Assembly: GCA_903862805.1 (NCBI GenBank)
Contig: CAIOZP010000141.1
Location: 1-8,597, forward strand
DNA from: an uncultured Fibrobacterota bacterium
Lineage (GTDB): Bacteria > Fibrobacterota > Chitinivibrionia > Chitinivibrionales > CAIOZP01
Direction: 5' to 3'
Length of the DNA stretch: 8,597 bases
This document shows, one piece after another, positions 1 to 7,690 of the stretch; position 1 is the stretch's first letter, and each line of letters starts with the position of its first letter. Below the pieces are notes generated by a model. The model did no database searches, was not told the origin of the DNA, and was given only the letters and a program-made list of their open reading frames with translations. Position numbers and translations under genes: made by a program.

Positions 1-2740
<2,740 letters not shown>

Positions 2741-2750
2741 ATGCGGAGAG

Positions 2751-3971
2751 TTATTTGTAACCGGCAGCTCTTCTTAAAAGCGCCTTCACCAGAGCAATCG
2801 GATTGGAACCGGAAGACAACACTACATCGGACGAGAAAAACAATCCGACTCTTCGCCCATTTGCAGTGCCATTTGCCATTACGGCTCCGGAGTCGTATTC
2901 AAAAGCTGTAACCATTGAGGTGTCGGCAGAGACACTGAGCCAACGCGATGCCGCCGGTGCAGGCCGCCCCCAAAGCAATGTCCCTGAATTTGTGAGCACA
3001 ATGGAGTCATTGGTAAAAAGAGAATCCGCAAAAATCCCCGCCGCTCCTTCTCTTCGTGTCATGGTGTTATTGGTTGTAGTCCCTATTGTCGTTATCGTTG
3101 CAGAACTTGCTACCATTCCGAATGTTTGCCACATGCTCAAGCAGGACACCACAACAGTTTTTGTGGTGAATTCGGCAACCGCAAGCAATAACTGTGAATT
3201 GCCGAATTCGGTTCCGTCCGCAAGAAAGATTGCATTCACCCCGACAGTATCAGAAGCAGAGAACGTGGAGTCTGCCCGAAGCGTGTAGTCTATTCCCGCA
3301 CTGTCAAAAAAGGCCAACAAACTCGGAGGTGCAAACGCGCCATATACGAGGAGAACCTTCGGTCTGCCGACATAAGTCACCACCCCGGATGAAATGGTGG
3401 CCGAATCCACGACTGTCGAAATCGAGCCATTATCTACAATGAGCAAGCGCCCAATGGTACCTGCTGGCACATTGTCGATCTGAACTGATCCGCTATCAGC
3501 AGGAATATTCGTAGAAAGGTCTGTTCCGCAGATCACCAATTCCCTGACATGCTTTGACAAGGGAACGGTAACTTTCAAAGAACCGGTTACATTGATTTTT
3601 ATCGAAGCAGTGGTGTCTCCAGACAAAACTGAGGCATTCAATCCTCTACGCCCATCAGTAGCATCGCAAAGTACAGATTGCACTTCGCTTCCATGCACCA
3701 AAACGCTAAATCGACCTGCTGAATCGGTAGTATCGGCGTATATAGTTGTCGTATCATTCCAGAATTTTTCGGAAGGACCGACCCTGACCAAAACACCTTT
3801 GACCGGCGCGCCGGATGAATCGCAAACAATACCTCCGACCACATTGCCGTCTTCGACTCCACCGGCGACATTGCCACCTGAGCAACCGATGCAAACAATG
3901 GAAGCAACACCGACTATGCACAGAAAAACAAGTGCAGCAAAACGGGATTTATTTATGATCGAAAAAATCAT
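2751..3971 (-). CDS. Lipoprotein A: carboxypeptidase-regulatory-like repeat plus Rossmann-like C-terminal domain, regulator-coupled
   Basis: A 406-residue predicted lipoprotein of unknown function. The N-terminus has K8-S9-R10, a hydrophobic stretch at 11-29, and a lipobox ending I-G-C with the lipidated cysteine at C30 (the -3 position is Cys, slightly unusual). The motif SGGNVAGGVEDGN follows directly. Residues about 45-95 (VVGGIVCDSSGAPVKGVLVRV, then a TTDSAGRFSV strand) look like a carboxypeptidase regulatory-like beta-sandwich. Serine/threonine-rich strands follow. From about residue 204 a different domain begins with KVLLVYG and a helix, continues with an AIFLADGTE strand, and ends with GRRVGLFF and a helical tail. 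This resembles the class I glutamine-amidotransferase-like (ThuA-like) fold, but no catalytic triad is evident. The start at 3971 was chosen because ATGA overlaps the stop of the upstream regulator and the signal peptide begins there; an in-frame ATG at 4019 would add 16 residues inside the regulator gene. It would sit in the outer or inner membrane facing the periplasm. Confidence 0.8.
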   Translation of the reverse strand: MIFSIINKSRFAALVFLCIVGVASIVCIGCSGGNVAGGVEDGNVVGGIVCDSSGAPVKGVLVRVGPSEKFWNDTTTIYADTTDSAGRFSVLVHGSEVQSVLCDATDGRRGLNASVLSGDTTASIKINVTGSLKVTVPLSKHVRELVICGTDLSTNIPADSGSVQIDNVPAGTIGRLLIVDNGSISTVVDSATISSGVVTYVGRPKVLLVYGAFAPPSLLAFFDSAGIDYTLRADSTFSASDTVGVNAIFLADGTEFGNSQLLLAVAEFTTKTVVVSCLSMWQTFGMVASSATITTIGTTTNNTMTRREGAAGIFADSLFTNDSIVLTNSGTLLWGRPAPAASRWLSVSADTSMVTAFEYDSGAVMANGTANGRRVGLFFSSDVVLSSGSNPIALVKALLRRAAGYK

Positions 3972-4798
3972 TTCTTTTTGCCCAAAGGACGCGACAATGG
4001 AAAAACTTGGATACTGCATCGAAATACGCGATCAGAATCCATATCATCCGAAGCAATCTGAAGCAAACGGCGCCGGAACCTCCGTACTTCTTCCTTTACA
4101 AGAAGAAGCTTGTCGGTGGAAACCGAAAAAGTCACTCCACCGACCTCCCGCTCATCCGCCGGAAGTTTGGAAAGTGCCCGCTCGGCCAAGGTAAGCATAT
4201 CTTTTTGGTACCTCATGACCATAAACGACCGGATATCGTCACCAGTGGTAATTGCCGGATCTGTTGAAACCCACTTTCCGTCTTCGTTACGCTTGACAAA
4301 GTCGCCTTCGACAAGAGCTTTCACAGCCTCGGCAACATCTTTGCCAGAAACCTGCGGCTCAAGTTTTTCTCCAAGAGCGTGCCAATCGTCTTTGAAATCA
4401 TGAAAAGTCATCAGTTCACGAACCGGAATAAAATACCATTTCTCGAAAAGTGAATGCTCCGACTGCGAAAGTAGCTTTACAGACAAGCGTCGGCTGGCCA
4501 AAAGCTTATCGAAGAAGTCATTTTTTTCGCCAACGGTTTTGGCATGCTCGAAAAGAATCAGATTGCGGAAATATTCCACCTCTCCACCGGACAATCCAAG
4601 GATTCTGCCGAGAGGTGTTGCCTGATCCACCGAAAGTGACGAACGGCCCGCAAGCACATTGGCCAAATAACCGGAAGATTTGATCCCAAGCTGCTGAAGA
4701 ATCGCGCGCTGCGAAAACGCCATGCTCGTAGCACGCTTCTCCGCGATTCGGTCAACAAGAAATTTACGGTAATCAAGATATTCGAAAATTACTGCCAT
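3968..4798 (-). CDS. TIGR02147/DUF4423 family putative transcriptional regulator (pair A)
   Basis: A 276-residue cytoplasmic protein of the TIGR02147 type, known as a large paralogous family in Fibrobacter; the molecular role of most members is untested. The N-terminal signature is IFEYLDYRKFL at 4-14. A helix-turn-helix-like segment follows (SQRAILQQLGIKSSGYLANVL, about 29-49). Then come YFRNLILFEHAKT at about 76-88 and WYFIPVREL near 121-129. A winged-helix-like stretch has VKRNEDGKWV. The DUF4423 end has RYQKDMLTLAERAL, DEREVGGVTFSVS and the closing IQVFPLSR before a lysine tail. Its paralogue at 6448-7287 has the same blocks in the same order. The ATG at 4798 fits family starts; a TTG at 4819 would add seven residues. 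Its stop overlaps the lipoprotein A start by 4 nt, so the two are almost certainly translated in a coupled way. Upstream lies an inverted repeat shared with pair B. DNA binding is inferred from the helix-turn-helix-like region only. Confidence 0.88.
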   Translation of the reverse strand: MAVIFEYLDYRKFLVDRIAEKRATSMAFSQRAILQQLGIKSSGYLANVLAGRSSLSVDQATPLGRILGLSGGEVEYFRNLILFEHAKTVGEKNDFFDKLLASRRLSVKLLSQSEHSLFEKWYFIPVRELMTFHDFKDDWHALGEKLEPQVSGKDVAEAVKALVEGDFVKRNEDGKWVSTDPAITTGDDIRSFMVMRYQKDMLTLAERALSKLPADEREVGGVTFSVSTDKLLLVKEEVRRFRRRLLQIASDDMDSDRVFRCSIQVFPLSRPLGKKK

Positions 4799-4828
4799 AT
4801 CACTTCGCTTGGTAAGCAACCTGTCCGC

Positions 4829-4834
4829 AATATA
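4829..4834 (-). promoter_or_regulatory. Candidate -10 element for regulator A
   Basis: On the minus strand this is TATATT within TTTCGTTATATTGCGG, 30 nt before the regulator ATG. No convincing -35 hexamer is seen 16-18 nt further upstream, which would suit an activator-dependent promoter. The regulator B promoter region has a similar TTTCGTATATT at the same kind of position. Confidence 0.35.
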
Positions 4835-4869
4835 ACGAAATTTTTAGCTTTTTGCCGAAATATTTTTGA

Positions 4870-4892
4870 GCTTACATTAATTATCAGTAAGC
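4870..4892. promoter_or_regulatory. Candidate operator: inverted repeat GCTTAC-N11-GTAAGC upstream of regulator A
   Basis: The two 6-bp half-sites are perfect inverted copies separated by 11 bp. The left-hand half extends to CAGTAAGCA at 4885-4893, a 9-mer that also occurs upstream of regulator B (7437-7445). A further TAAGC is at 4813-4817, just before the regulator start. The site lies about 35 bp upstream of the candidate -10, a typical activator position. This is sequence pattern only. Confidence 0.4.
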
Positions 4893-4908
4893 AATTTTTA
4901 GGCAAACA

Positions 4909-4938
4909 TCGGCATCCTTAAGACTAAAAGGATGCCGA
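4909..4938 (-). terminator. 11-bp perfect hairpin downstream of the secreted-protein gene
   Basis: TCGGCATCCTT (4909-4919) pairs perfectly with AAGGATGCCGA (4928-4938) around an 8-nt loop, 19 nt after the stop codon of the 4958-5554 gene. There is no T-tract on either strand, so it is either a weak or factor-assisted terminator or a 3'-end stabilising hairpin that separates this transcript from pair A. Confidence 0.5.
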
Positions 4939-4957
4939 GCCTATGAGCTATGGAAGA

Positions 4958-5554
4958 TCAGTTCTGCTTGGGAAACATCGAAATACTCTTAATTTCAATT
5001 TCGGCCTTTCCGCCGATCTTGTCATCGAGGTTCGGGGAAAAGTATAGGGTGTTGACCTTTTCCGGCTTGAACGTGACATTCTTTGATTTCCGCGGTGTCC
5101 ACTCTGGCTGTGAAGAGTACCAGATCGGGATGTCTGCTACAGCAAACGTATCCGGCGAGTCTCCTATTTTATACTGATACAACGCATAGCTTCCGTCGCC
5201 TTCTGGTGGATCTGACAAATCCGGTTGCGAAAACTTCACGACAAGAGAGTCAGACGACCTGTAAACGATGTGAATAGTCTCGACACTGTCAAGATTTCCG
5301 CCAGTCAGTTTGCAGAACATTTCAACGTATGTGTTATCGTTGTATCGCTGAGTACGGCCCTGCCTGAACTTCGCGGTTGCTACACCTTCCACAAAAAGAG
5401 ACGTGCCGGTGTCTAATTTCGAGCTGAAGGTGTCACAATCTACCGACCATCGATTGTGATCTAAAACTAAATCTTTGCCTAAAAGTGGGCTTGCGGCCAT
5501 TGCTGCAAATGAAATACCAAGTATCGATGCACAAAGAATAATGCTTTTTGTCAT
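4958..5554 (-). CDS. Secreted protein of unknown function, probable beta-sandwich (carbohydrate-binding-like)
   Basis: A 198-residue exported protein. The signal peptide is MTKSIILCASILGISFAAMA, with an A-x-A signal peptidase I site after A20, so the mature protein is about 178 residues in the periplasm or outside. There is no lipobox. The mature part is rich in alternating beta-strand patterns. It has VETIHIVYRSSDSLVVKF in the middle, a YALYQYKIG strand, and ends KVNTLYFSPNLDD then KAEIEIKSISMF. This resembles the closing strands of jelly-roll carbohydrate-binding modules (CBM11/CIA30-like) found on Fibrobacter exported proteins; that link is inference. Two cysteines (in VDCDTF and MFCKLT) may form a disulfide. 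The ATG at 5554 was chosen over a TTG at 5572 because AAGGGG (5562-5567) sits 7 nt before it and the signal peptide starts there. It has its own hairpins on both sides, so it is probably monocistronic. Confidence 0.8.
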   Translation of the reverse strand: MTKSIILCASILGISFAAMAASPLLGKDLVLDHNRWSVDCDTFSSKLDTGTSLFVEGVATAKFRQGRTQRYNDNTYVEMFCKLTGGNLDSVETIHIVYRSSDSLVVKFSQPDLSDPPEGDGSYALYQYKIGDSPDTFAVADIPIWYSSQPEWTPRKSKNVTFKPEKVNTLYFSPNLDDKIGGKAEIEIKSISMFPKQN

Positions 5555-5579
5555 TTCGGTTCCCCTTCTCAAGACCGAT
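5555..5579 (-). promoter_or_regulatory. Ribosome binding site inside a small TCGGT/ACCGA inverted repeat
   Basis: The minus strand reads TCGGT (5574-5578), 13 nt holding GAAGGGGA, then ACCGA (5556-5560) and the ATG at 5554. A 5-bp stem would place the Shine-Dalgarno sequence in the loop. This is a weak structure and may be chance. Confidence 0.25.
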
Positions 5580-5607
5580 AAATTTGTTTTACAGGTGTGA
5601 ATATAAT

Positions 5608-5637
5608 AAAAAAAACCGATCCGTTAAGACCGGGTTT
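5608..5637 (-). terminator. Intrinsic terminator after lipoprotein B
   Basis: On the minus strand CCGGTC (5628-5633) pairs with GATCGG (5616-5621), including one G-T wobble, across a 6-nt loop. It continues past a mismatch into A-T pairs and is followed by an eight-T run. It lies about 25 nt after the lipoprotein B stop and closes transcript B before the secreted-protein gene. Confidence 0.7.
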
Positions 5638-5659
5638 GAACAAACATTAATCGTGCTCG

Positions 5660-6451
5660 TCAATCTCTTGTTACTTCAAGCTTACTCGACAGTGCGTAAC
5701 CATCACCGATTTTGCTACGTACATTATTCTCGGATGGCGAGCCGGCAATTAATGAAACGGTGTCGCTTGTTGTGTCAAAATCACCACTGGCAGGATTCAA
5801 TCCGCTAAACCAATTTGAAGCAGGAATGCTTACCGAAAAATGCACCCCACCAGAACCGTTCACCACAAATCCTGCACCTCCCTGGATCGAATCAGAGAAG
5901 CCTTGGCTTATGGCCGTTGGGGTCATATCGTCTATTCCTAAACGGAATGCCTGCGGAAATCCTCCGTGCAACCAATGGATCTGTCCGGACAAAACGATGT
6001 CTGTAGTGTCTGGAGAATTCGTGTTTATCAGCATCCAAAGCCCAACATACTTGGCAGAATCAAGGATTATCGAATCCGTCGGCTGCTTTGCGATTCCATT
6101 AACAGTGTCAACCAACTGATTGGTGGTTCCTCTTATCAGATCAAAAGTGAACCGACCCTTCAACGTCGTATTTTCGGATGAATCGGCCGTAAGAAATTTC
6201 ACCTCGGAAACGTGCACTGTTGCCGTAGTGACAAAGAACGTGTCGCCGGCCGCATCCAAAAGCTGGAAACCTTTTTCAGAAGAGCCGGTCGTAACCAATG
6301 TCTCCGCTTCAGTCGCCAGCATGGCTACCGATGCCACTGCGCCCGGATTACCAGCACCGCTACCGCCCGCAACATCTGACTTCCCGCATCCGGCAATTAT
6401 AACTACACCAACCGACGCCACAAAAACGGCGTATTTTATTAGCTTGCTCAT
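5660..6451 (-). CDS. Lipoprotein B of unknown function, regulator-coupled
   Basis: A 263-residue predicted lipoprotein. MSKLIKY is followed by a hydrophobic core and a canonical lipobox I-A-G-C with lipidated C22. The next residues, GKSDVAGGSGAGNPG, align without gaps to those after the lipobox of lipoprotein A. The body is beta-rich: FQLLDAAGDTFFVTTATVHV at about 63-82, then EVKFLTADS, then KGRFTFDLIRGT, a Y-V-G-L-W-M-L-I-N strand, and a C-terminal half rich in G, S, D and T. This recalls DUF4382-like or other all-beta lipoprotein domains, but it is not a firm match. No enzymatic motif is visible. The ATG at 6451 overlaps the stop of the TIGR02147-type gene by 4 nt (ATGA), as in pair A. An intrinsic terminator follows the stop. 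Role inferred: envelope protein whose amount is tied to its partner regulator. Confidence 0.8.
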   Translation of the reverse strand: MSKLIKYAVFVASVGVVIIAGCGKSDVAGGSGAGNPGAVASVAMLATEAETLVTTGSSEKGFQLLDAAGDTFFVTTATVHVSEVKFLTADSSENTTLKGRFTFDLIRGTTNQLVDTVNGIAKQPTDSIILDSAKYVGLWMLINTNSPDTTDIVLSGQIHWLHGGFPQAFRLGIDDMTPTAISQGFSDSIQGGAGFVVNGSGGVHFSVSIPASNWFSGLNPASGDFDTTSDTVSLIAGSPSENNVRSKIGDGYALSSKLEVTRD

Positions 6452-7287
6452 TTCTTCGACTTCACCTTTCTGGTCAGCGGAAAGAGCTGCAGATTTACCT
6501 GCGCCACCGTACCGTCGCTTTTTTCCGCATCTGCCCAGGCCAGCAATTCCTTCCAGAAAGCTTCCATTTTAGATTTGAGCTCCTCAAAACCTTTCGCGTC
6601 AAGCCCGATCGTTACCGAACGAATGTCGCGTTCCTTGCTTTTGAAGCGCTCTATCGATTCGCGGCCAAGTTCAATAACAGATTTATGATACTTGACAACC
6701 GCAACGGATAAAACCTGCGATGGCGTGCTGATAGTTTTGTCATCAGCCTCGTATTTTCCATCTTCGCGACGGCGGATGAGCGCCAAAGATTCGAGGAGCT
6801 CGATGCTCTTGCGAACCTTTACCGGTGAAACATCAGGAACAATCCGTTCAACAATCCATTCGGGATCTCCTGGATAAACCGGAGAAAGTACAAGCTCACG
6901 GATCACCGGATTGTACCAGTTGGAAAAATACTCATACTGACGGTTTTCTATCGTCCGGATTTGACGATATTCACGAGTCATCATGATTTTATGGAAGTAA
7001 GAGTCTTTCTCTGTATGGGTCTTTGCATGATCAAATTCACAAAGTATCTGGAAATACTGGCTGTCTTTGGCCGACAGCGCAAGTTCCTTGCAAAGCGACT
7101 CTCTTTGCGAATCGCTTATAGAAAGCTTTCTTGAAAGAATAAGCTGCAGAAAGTTCGGTGAAGATGAGCCTGCCATACGGGCAATGCTTCTGAAGCCTAC
7201 AGTAGAATCTGATTGCTTCAACGACTCAAGAACGTCGGCAAGATATTGCCGGTAATCAACATAAAGGTAGATCGAAGGTAATGCCAT
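6448..7287 (-). CDS. TIGR02147/DUF4423 family putative transcriptional regulator (pair B)
   Basis: A 279-residue paralogue of the 3968-4798 product. Shared blocks in order are: YVDYRQYLAD at 9-18; a helix-turn-helix-like segment with FRSIARMAGSSSPNFLQLIL at about 32-51; YFQILCEFDHAKT with EKDSYFHK; WYNPVIREL; IRRREDGKYEAD; KYHKSVIELGRESI; ERDIRSVTIGL; and the end LQLFPLTR plus a lysine-rich tail. The two proteins are clearly homologous but diverged, so they are not a recent duplication. The ATG at 7287 is preceded by GGGAAA (7292-7297), which acts as a weak Shine-Dalgarno sequence and is half of a 12-bp palindrome. The stop overlaps the lipoprotein B start. The 219-nt upstream gap carries operator-like repeats. 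No catalytic residues are visible; DNA binding is inferred from the family and the N-terminal segment. Confidence 0.88.
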   Translation of the reverse strand: MALPSIYLYVDYRQYLADVLESLKQSDSTVGFRSIARMAGSSSPNFLQLILSRKLSISDSQRESLCKELALSAKDSQYFQILCEFDHAKTHTEKDSYFHKIMMTREYRQIRTIENRQYEYFSNWYNPVIRELVLSPVYPGDPEWIVERIVPDVSPVKVRKSIELLESLALIRRREDGKYEADDKTISTPSQVLSVAVVKYHKSVIELGRESIERFKSKERDIRSVTIGLDAKGFEELKSKMEAFWKELLAWADAEKSDGTVAQVNLQLFPLTRKVKSKK

Positions 7288-7291
7288 TTCG

Positions 7292-7303
7292 TTTCCCGGG
7301 AAA
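7292..7303. repeat. Perfect 12-bp palindrome TTTCCCGGGAAA at the regulator B ribosome binding site
   Basis: The palindrome lies 4 nt from the start codon and contains the only Shine-Dalgarno-like sequence. The same half-site appears in opposite order at 7341-7357. It could be a protein-binding site or, in RNA, part of a switch that hides the ribosome binding site. Confidence 0.45.
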
Positions 7304-7340
7304 AAGATGTCGCCGATAAGATACTACAAAAACGCGGCGG

Positions 7341-7357
7341 GGGAAAACATATTTCCC
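7341..7357. repeat. Inverted repeat GGGAAA-N5-TTTCCC in the regulator B leader
   Basis: Two perfect 6-bp half-sites lie 5 bp apart, just downstream of the candidate -10 at 7360-7365, so they would overlap the transcription start. They have the same half-site as the palindrome at 7292-7303. Confidence 0.45.
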
Positions 7358-7359
7358 TG

Positions 7360-7365
7360 AATATA
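7360..7365 (-). promoter_or_regulatory. Candidate -10 element for regulator B
   Basis: On the minus strand this is TATATT within TTTCGTATATTCAGG, similar to TTTCGTTATATTGCGG upstream of regulator A. No good -35 is seen. An alternative, TATCTT, lies nearer the gene on the minus strand around 7318-7323. Confidence 0.3.
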
Positions 7366-7426
7366 CGAAAAAATTATTCGCAAATTGTACGCGAGACCCT
7401 TTTTTTCACAGATTTTGTGTAATTCC

Positions 7427-7451
7427 GCTTAACTGCCAGTAAGCAGGCTTA
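7427..7451. promoter_or_regulatory. Candidate operator: GCTTA/TAAGC repeats upstream of regulator B
   Basis: GCTTA (7427-7431), TAAGC (7440-7444) and GCTTA (7447-7451) are clustered. The first two form a near-palindrome, CTT-A-ACTG-C-CAGT-AAG. The 9-mer CAGTAAGCA at 7437-7445 is identical to 4885-4893 before regulator A. Relative to the candidate -10 elements the two 9-mers differ in distance by 21 bp, about two helical turns. This is pattern evidence only. Confidence 0.4.
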
Positions 7452-7506
7452 TACACACCGAACTATTTGGGAGGTATCAACGGAGACAAACCATTCCTAC
7501 ACTGAT

Positions 7507-7677
7507 TTATACTGGATACTGCTCAAAAGAAAAAGGGCCCAACGTCTGGCCCTTTTCCTCGTTCTGATGTTTCTGCTTTCGCGAGTAAACTGTTTTGTCG
7601 CGACAGACTTTTCCCGTCTTGGTCGGCAGAGGGATTCGCAATCCTCCGTTCTGCCTCTGCACTTTTTTCTCATTCAT
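7507..7677 (-). CDS. Small basic protein with a terminator inside its reading frame; candidate ribosome rescue factor
   Basis: A 56-codon gene starting 11 nt after the tyrS stop. AAAGGAGG (7683-7690) sits 5 nt before the ATG, the best ribosome binding site in the window, and strongly supports translation. The product is basic through residue 37: KRIPLP-like RIPLPTKTGK at 14-23, then DKTVYSRKQKH at 27-37, then an acidic patch and QTLGPFSFEQYPV. A strong hairpin with a T-tract covers codons 41-51, so transcripts would usually end before the TAA at codon 57. E. coli ArfA ends its essential region with KGKGSYxRKxKH, which the YSRKQKH segment resembles; ArfA and BrfA messages also terminate before their stop codons. 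I do not recognise the family with certainty, and the ArfA-like role is inference. The alternative start at 7673 uses another frame, less protein-like, and it too reads through the hairpin. Other options are a ribosome-associated peptide or a leader-type small protein. Confidence 0.7.
   Translation of the reverse strand: MNEKKVQRQNGGLRIPLPTKTGKVCRDKTVYSRKQKHQNEEKGQTLGPFSFEQYPV
7525..7556 (-). terminator. Strong intrinsic terminator located within the 7507-7677 coding frame
   Basis: On the minus strand AAAAGGGCC (7548-7556) pairs perfectly with GGCCCTTTT (7531-7539) across an 8-nt loop, followed by more T (overall TTTTTCTTTT). This is a textbook factor-independent terminator for the tyrS transcript. 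It lies 16 nt upstream of the small gene's stop codon on the transcript, not after it. The reverse orientation has a shorter T-run (TTTTCC). Confidence 0.85.
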
Positions 7678-7682
7678 GCAGA

Positions 7683-7690
7683 CCTCCTTT
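7683..7690 (-). promoter_or_regulatory. Shine-Dalgarno AAAGGAGG of the small gene
   Basis: It matches the anti-Shine-Dalgarno core almost completely, overlaps the tyrS stop codon (7689-7691), and has 5-nt spacing to ATG 7677. It decides that the small frame is a real gene and suggests coupling to tyrS translation. Confidence 0.85.

Noticed and set aside
2803..4194. Long plus-strand frames at 2803-3288 and 3592-4194
   Set aside because: They mirror the codons of lipoprotein A and the regulator A 3' end. Their composition is low in recognisable motifs and no upstream ribosome binding site is seen.
4799..4957. Possible small RNA gene in the gap between regulator A and the secreted protein
   Set aside because: Only one hairpin and operator-like repeats are present. 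No promoter-plus-terminator pair bounds a separate transcript.
5712..6119. 135-codon plus-strand frame opposite lipoprotein B
   Set aside because: Shadow frame. The minus-strand frame has a signal peptide, lipobox and coupled start, while this one has none and no ribosome binding site.
7288..7506. Extra small gene in the 219-nt gap, including GGGAGG on the plus strand near 7469-7474
   Set aside because: No start codon follows at usable distance, and minus-strand frames stop after a few codons. The gap is better explained as a regulator B promoter and leader.
7507..7673. Alternative reading of the small gene from ATG 7673 in another frame
   Set aside because: Its spacing from the Shine-Dalgarno sequence is longer (9 nt). 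The product is a run of R, K, C and S without the RIPLP and YSRKQKH patterns. It also crosses the terminator, so it would not change the main observation.
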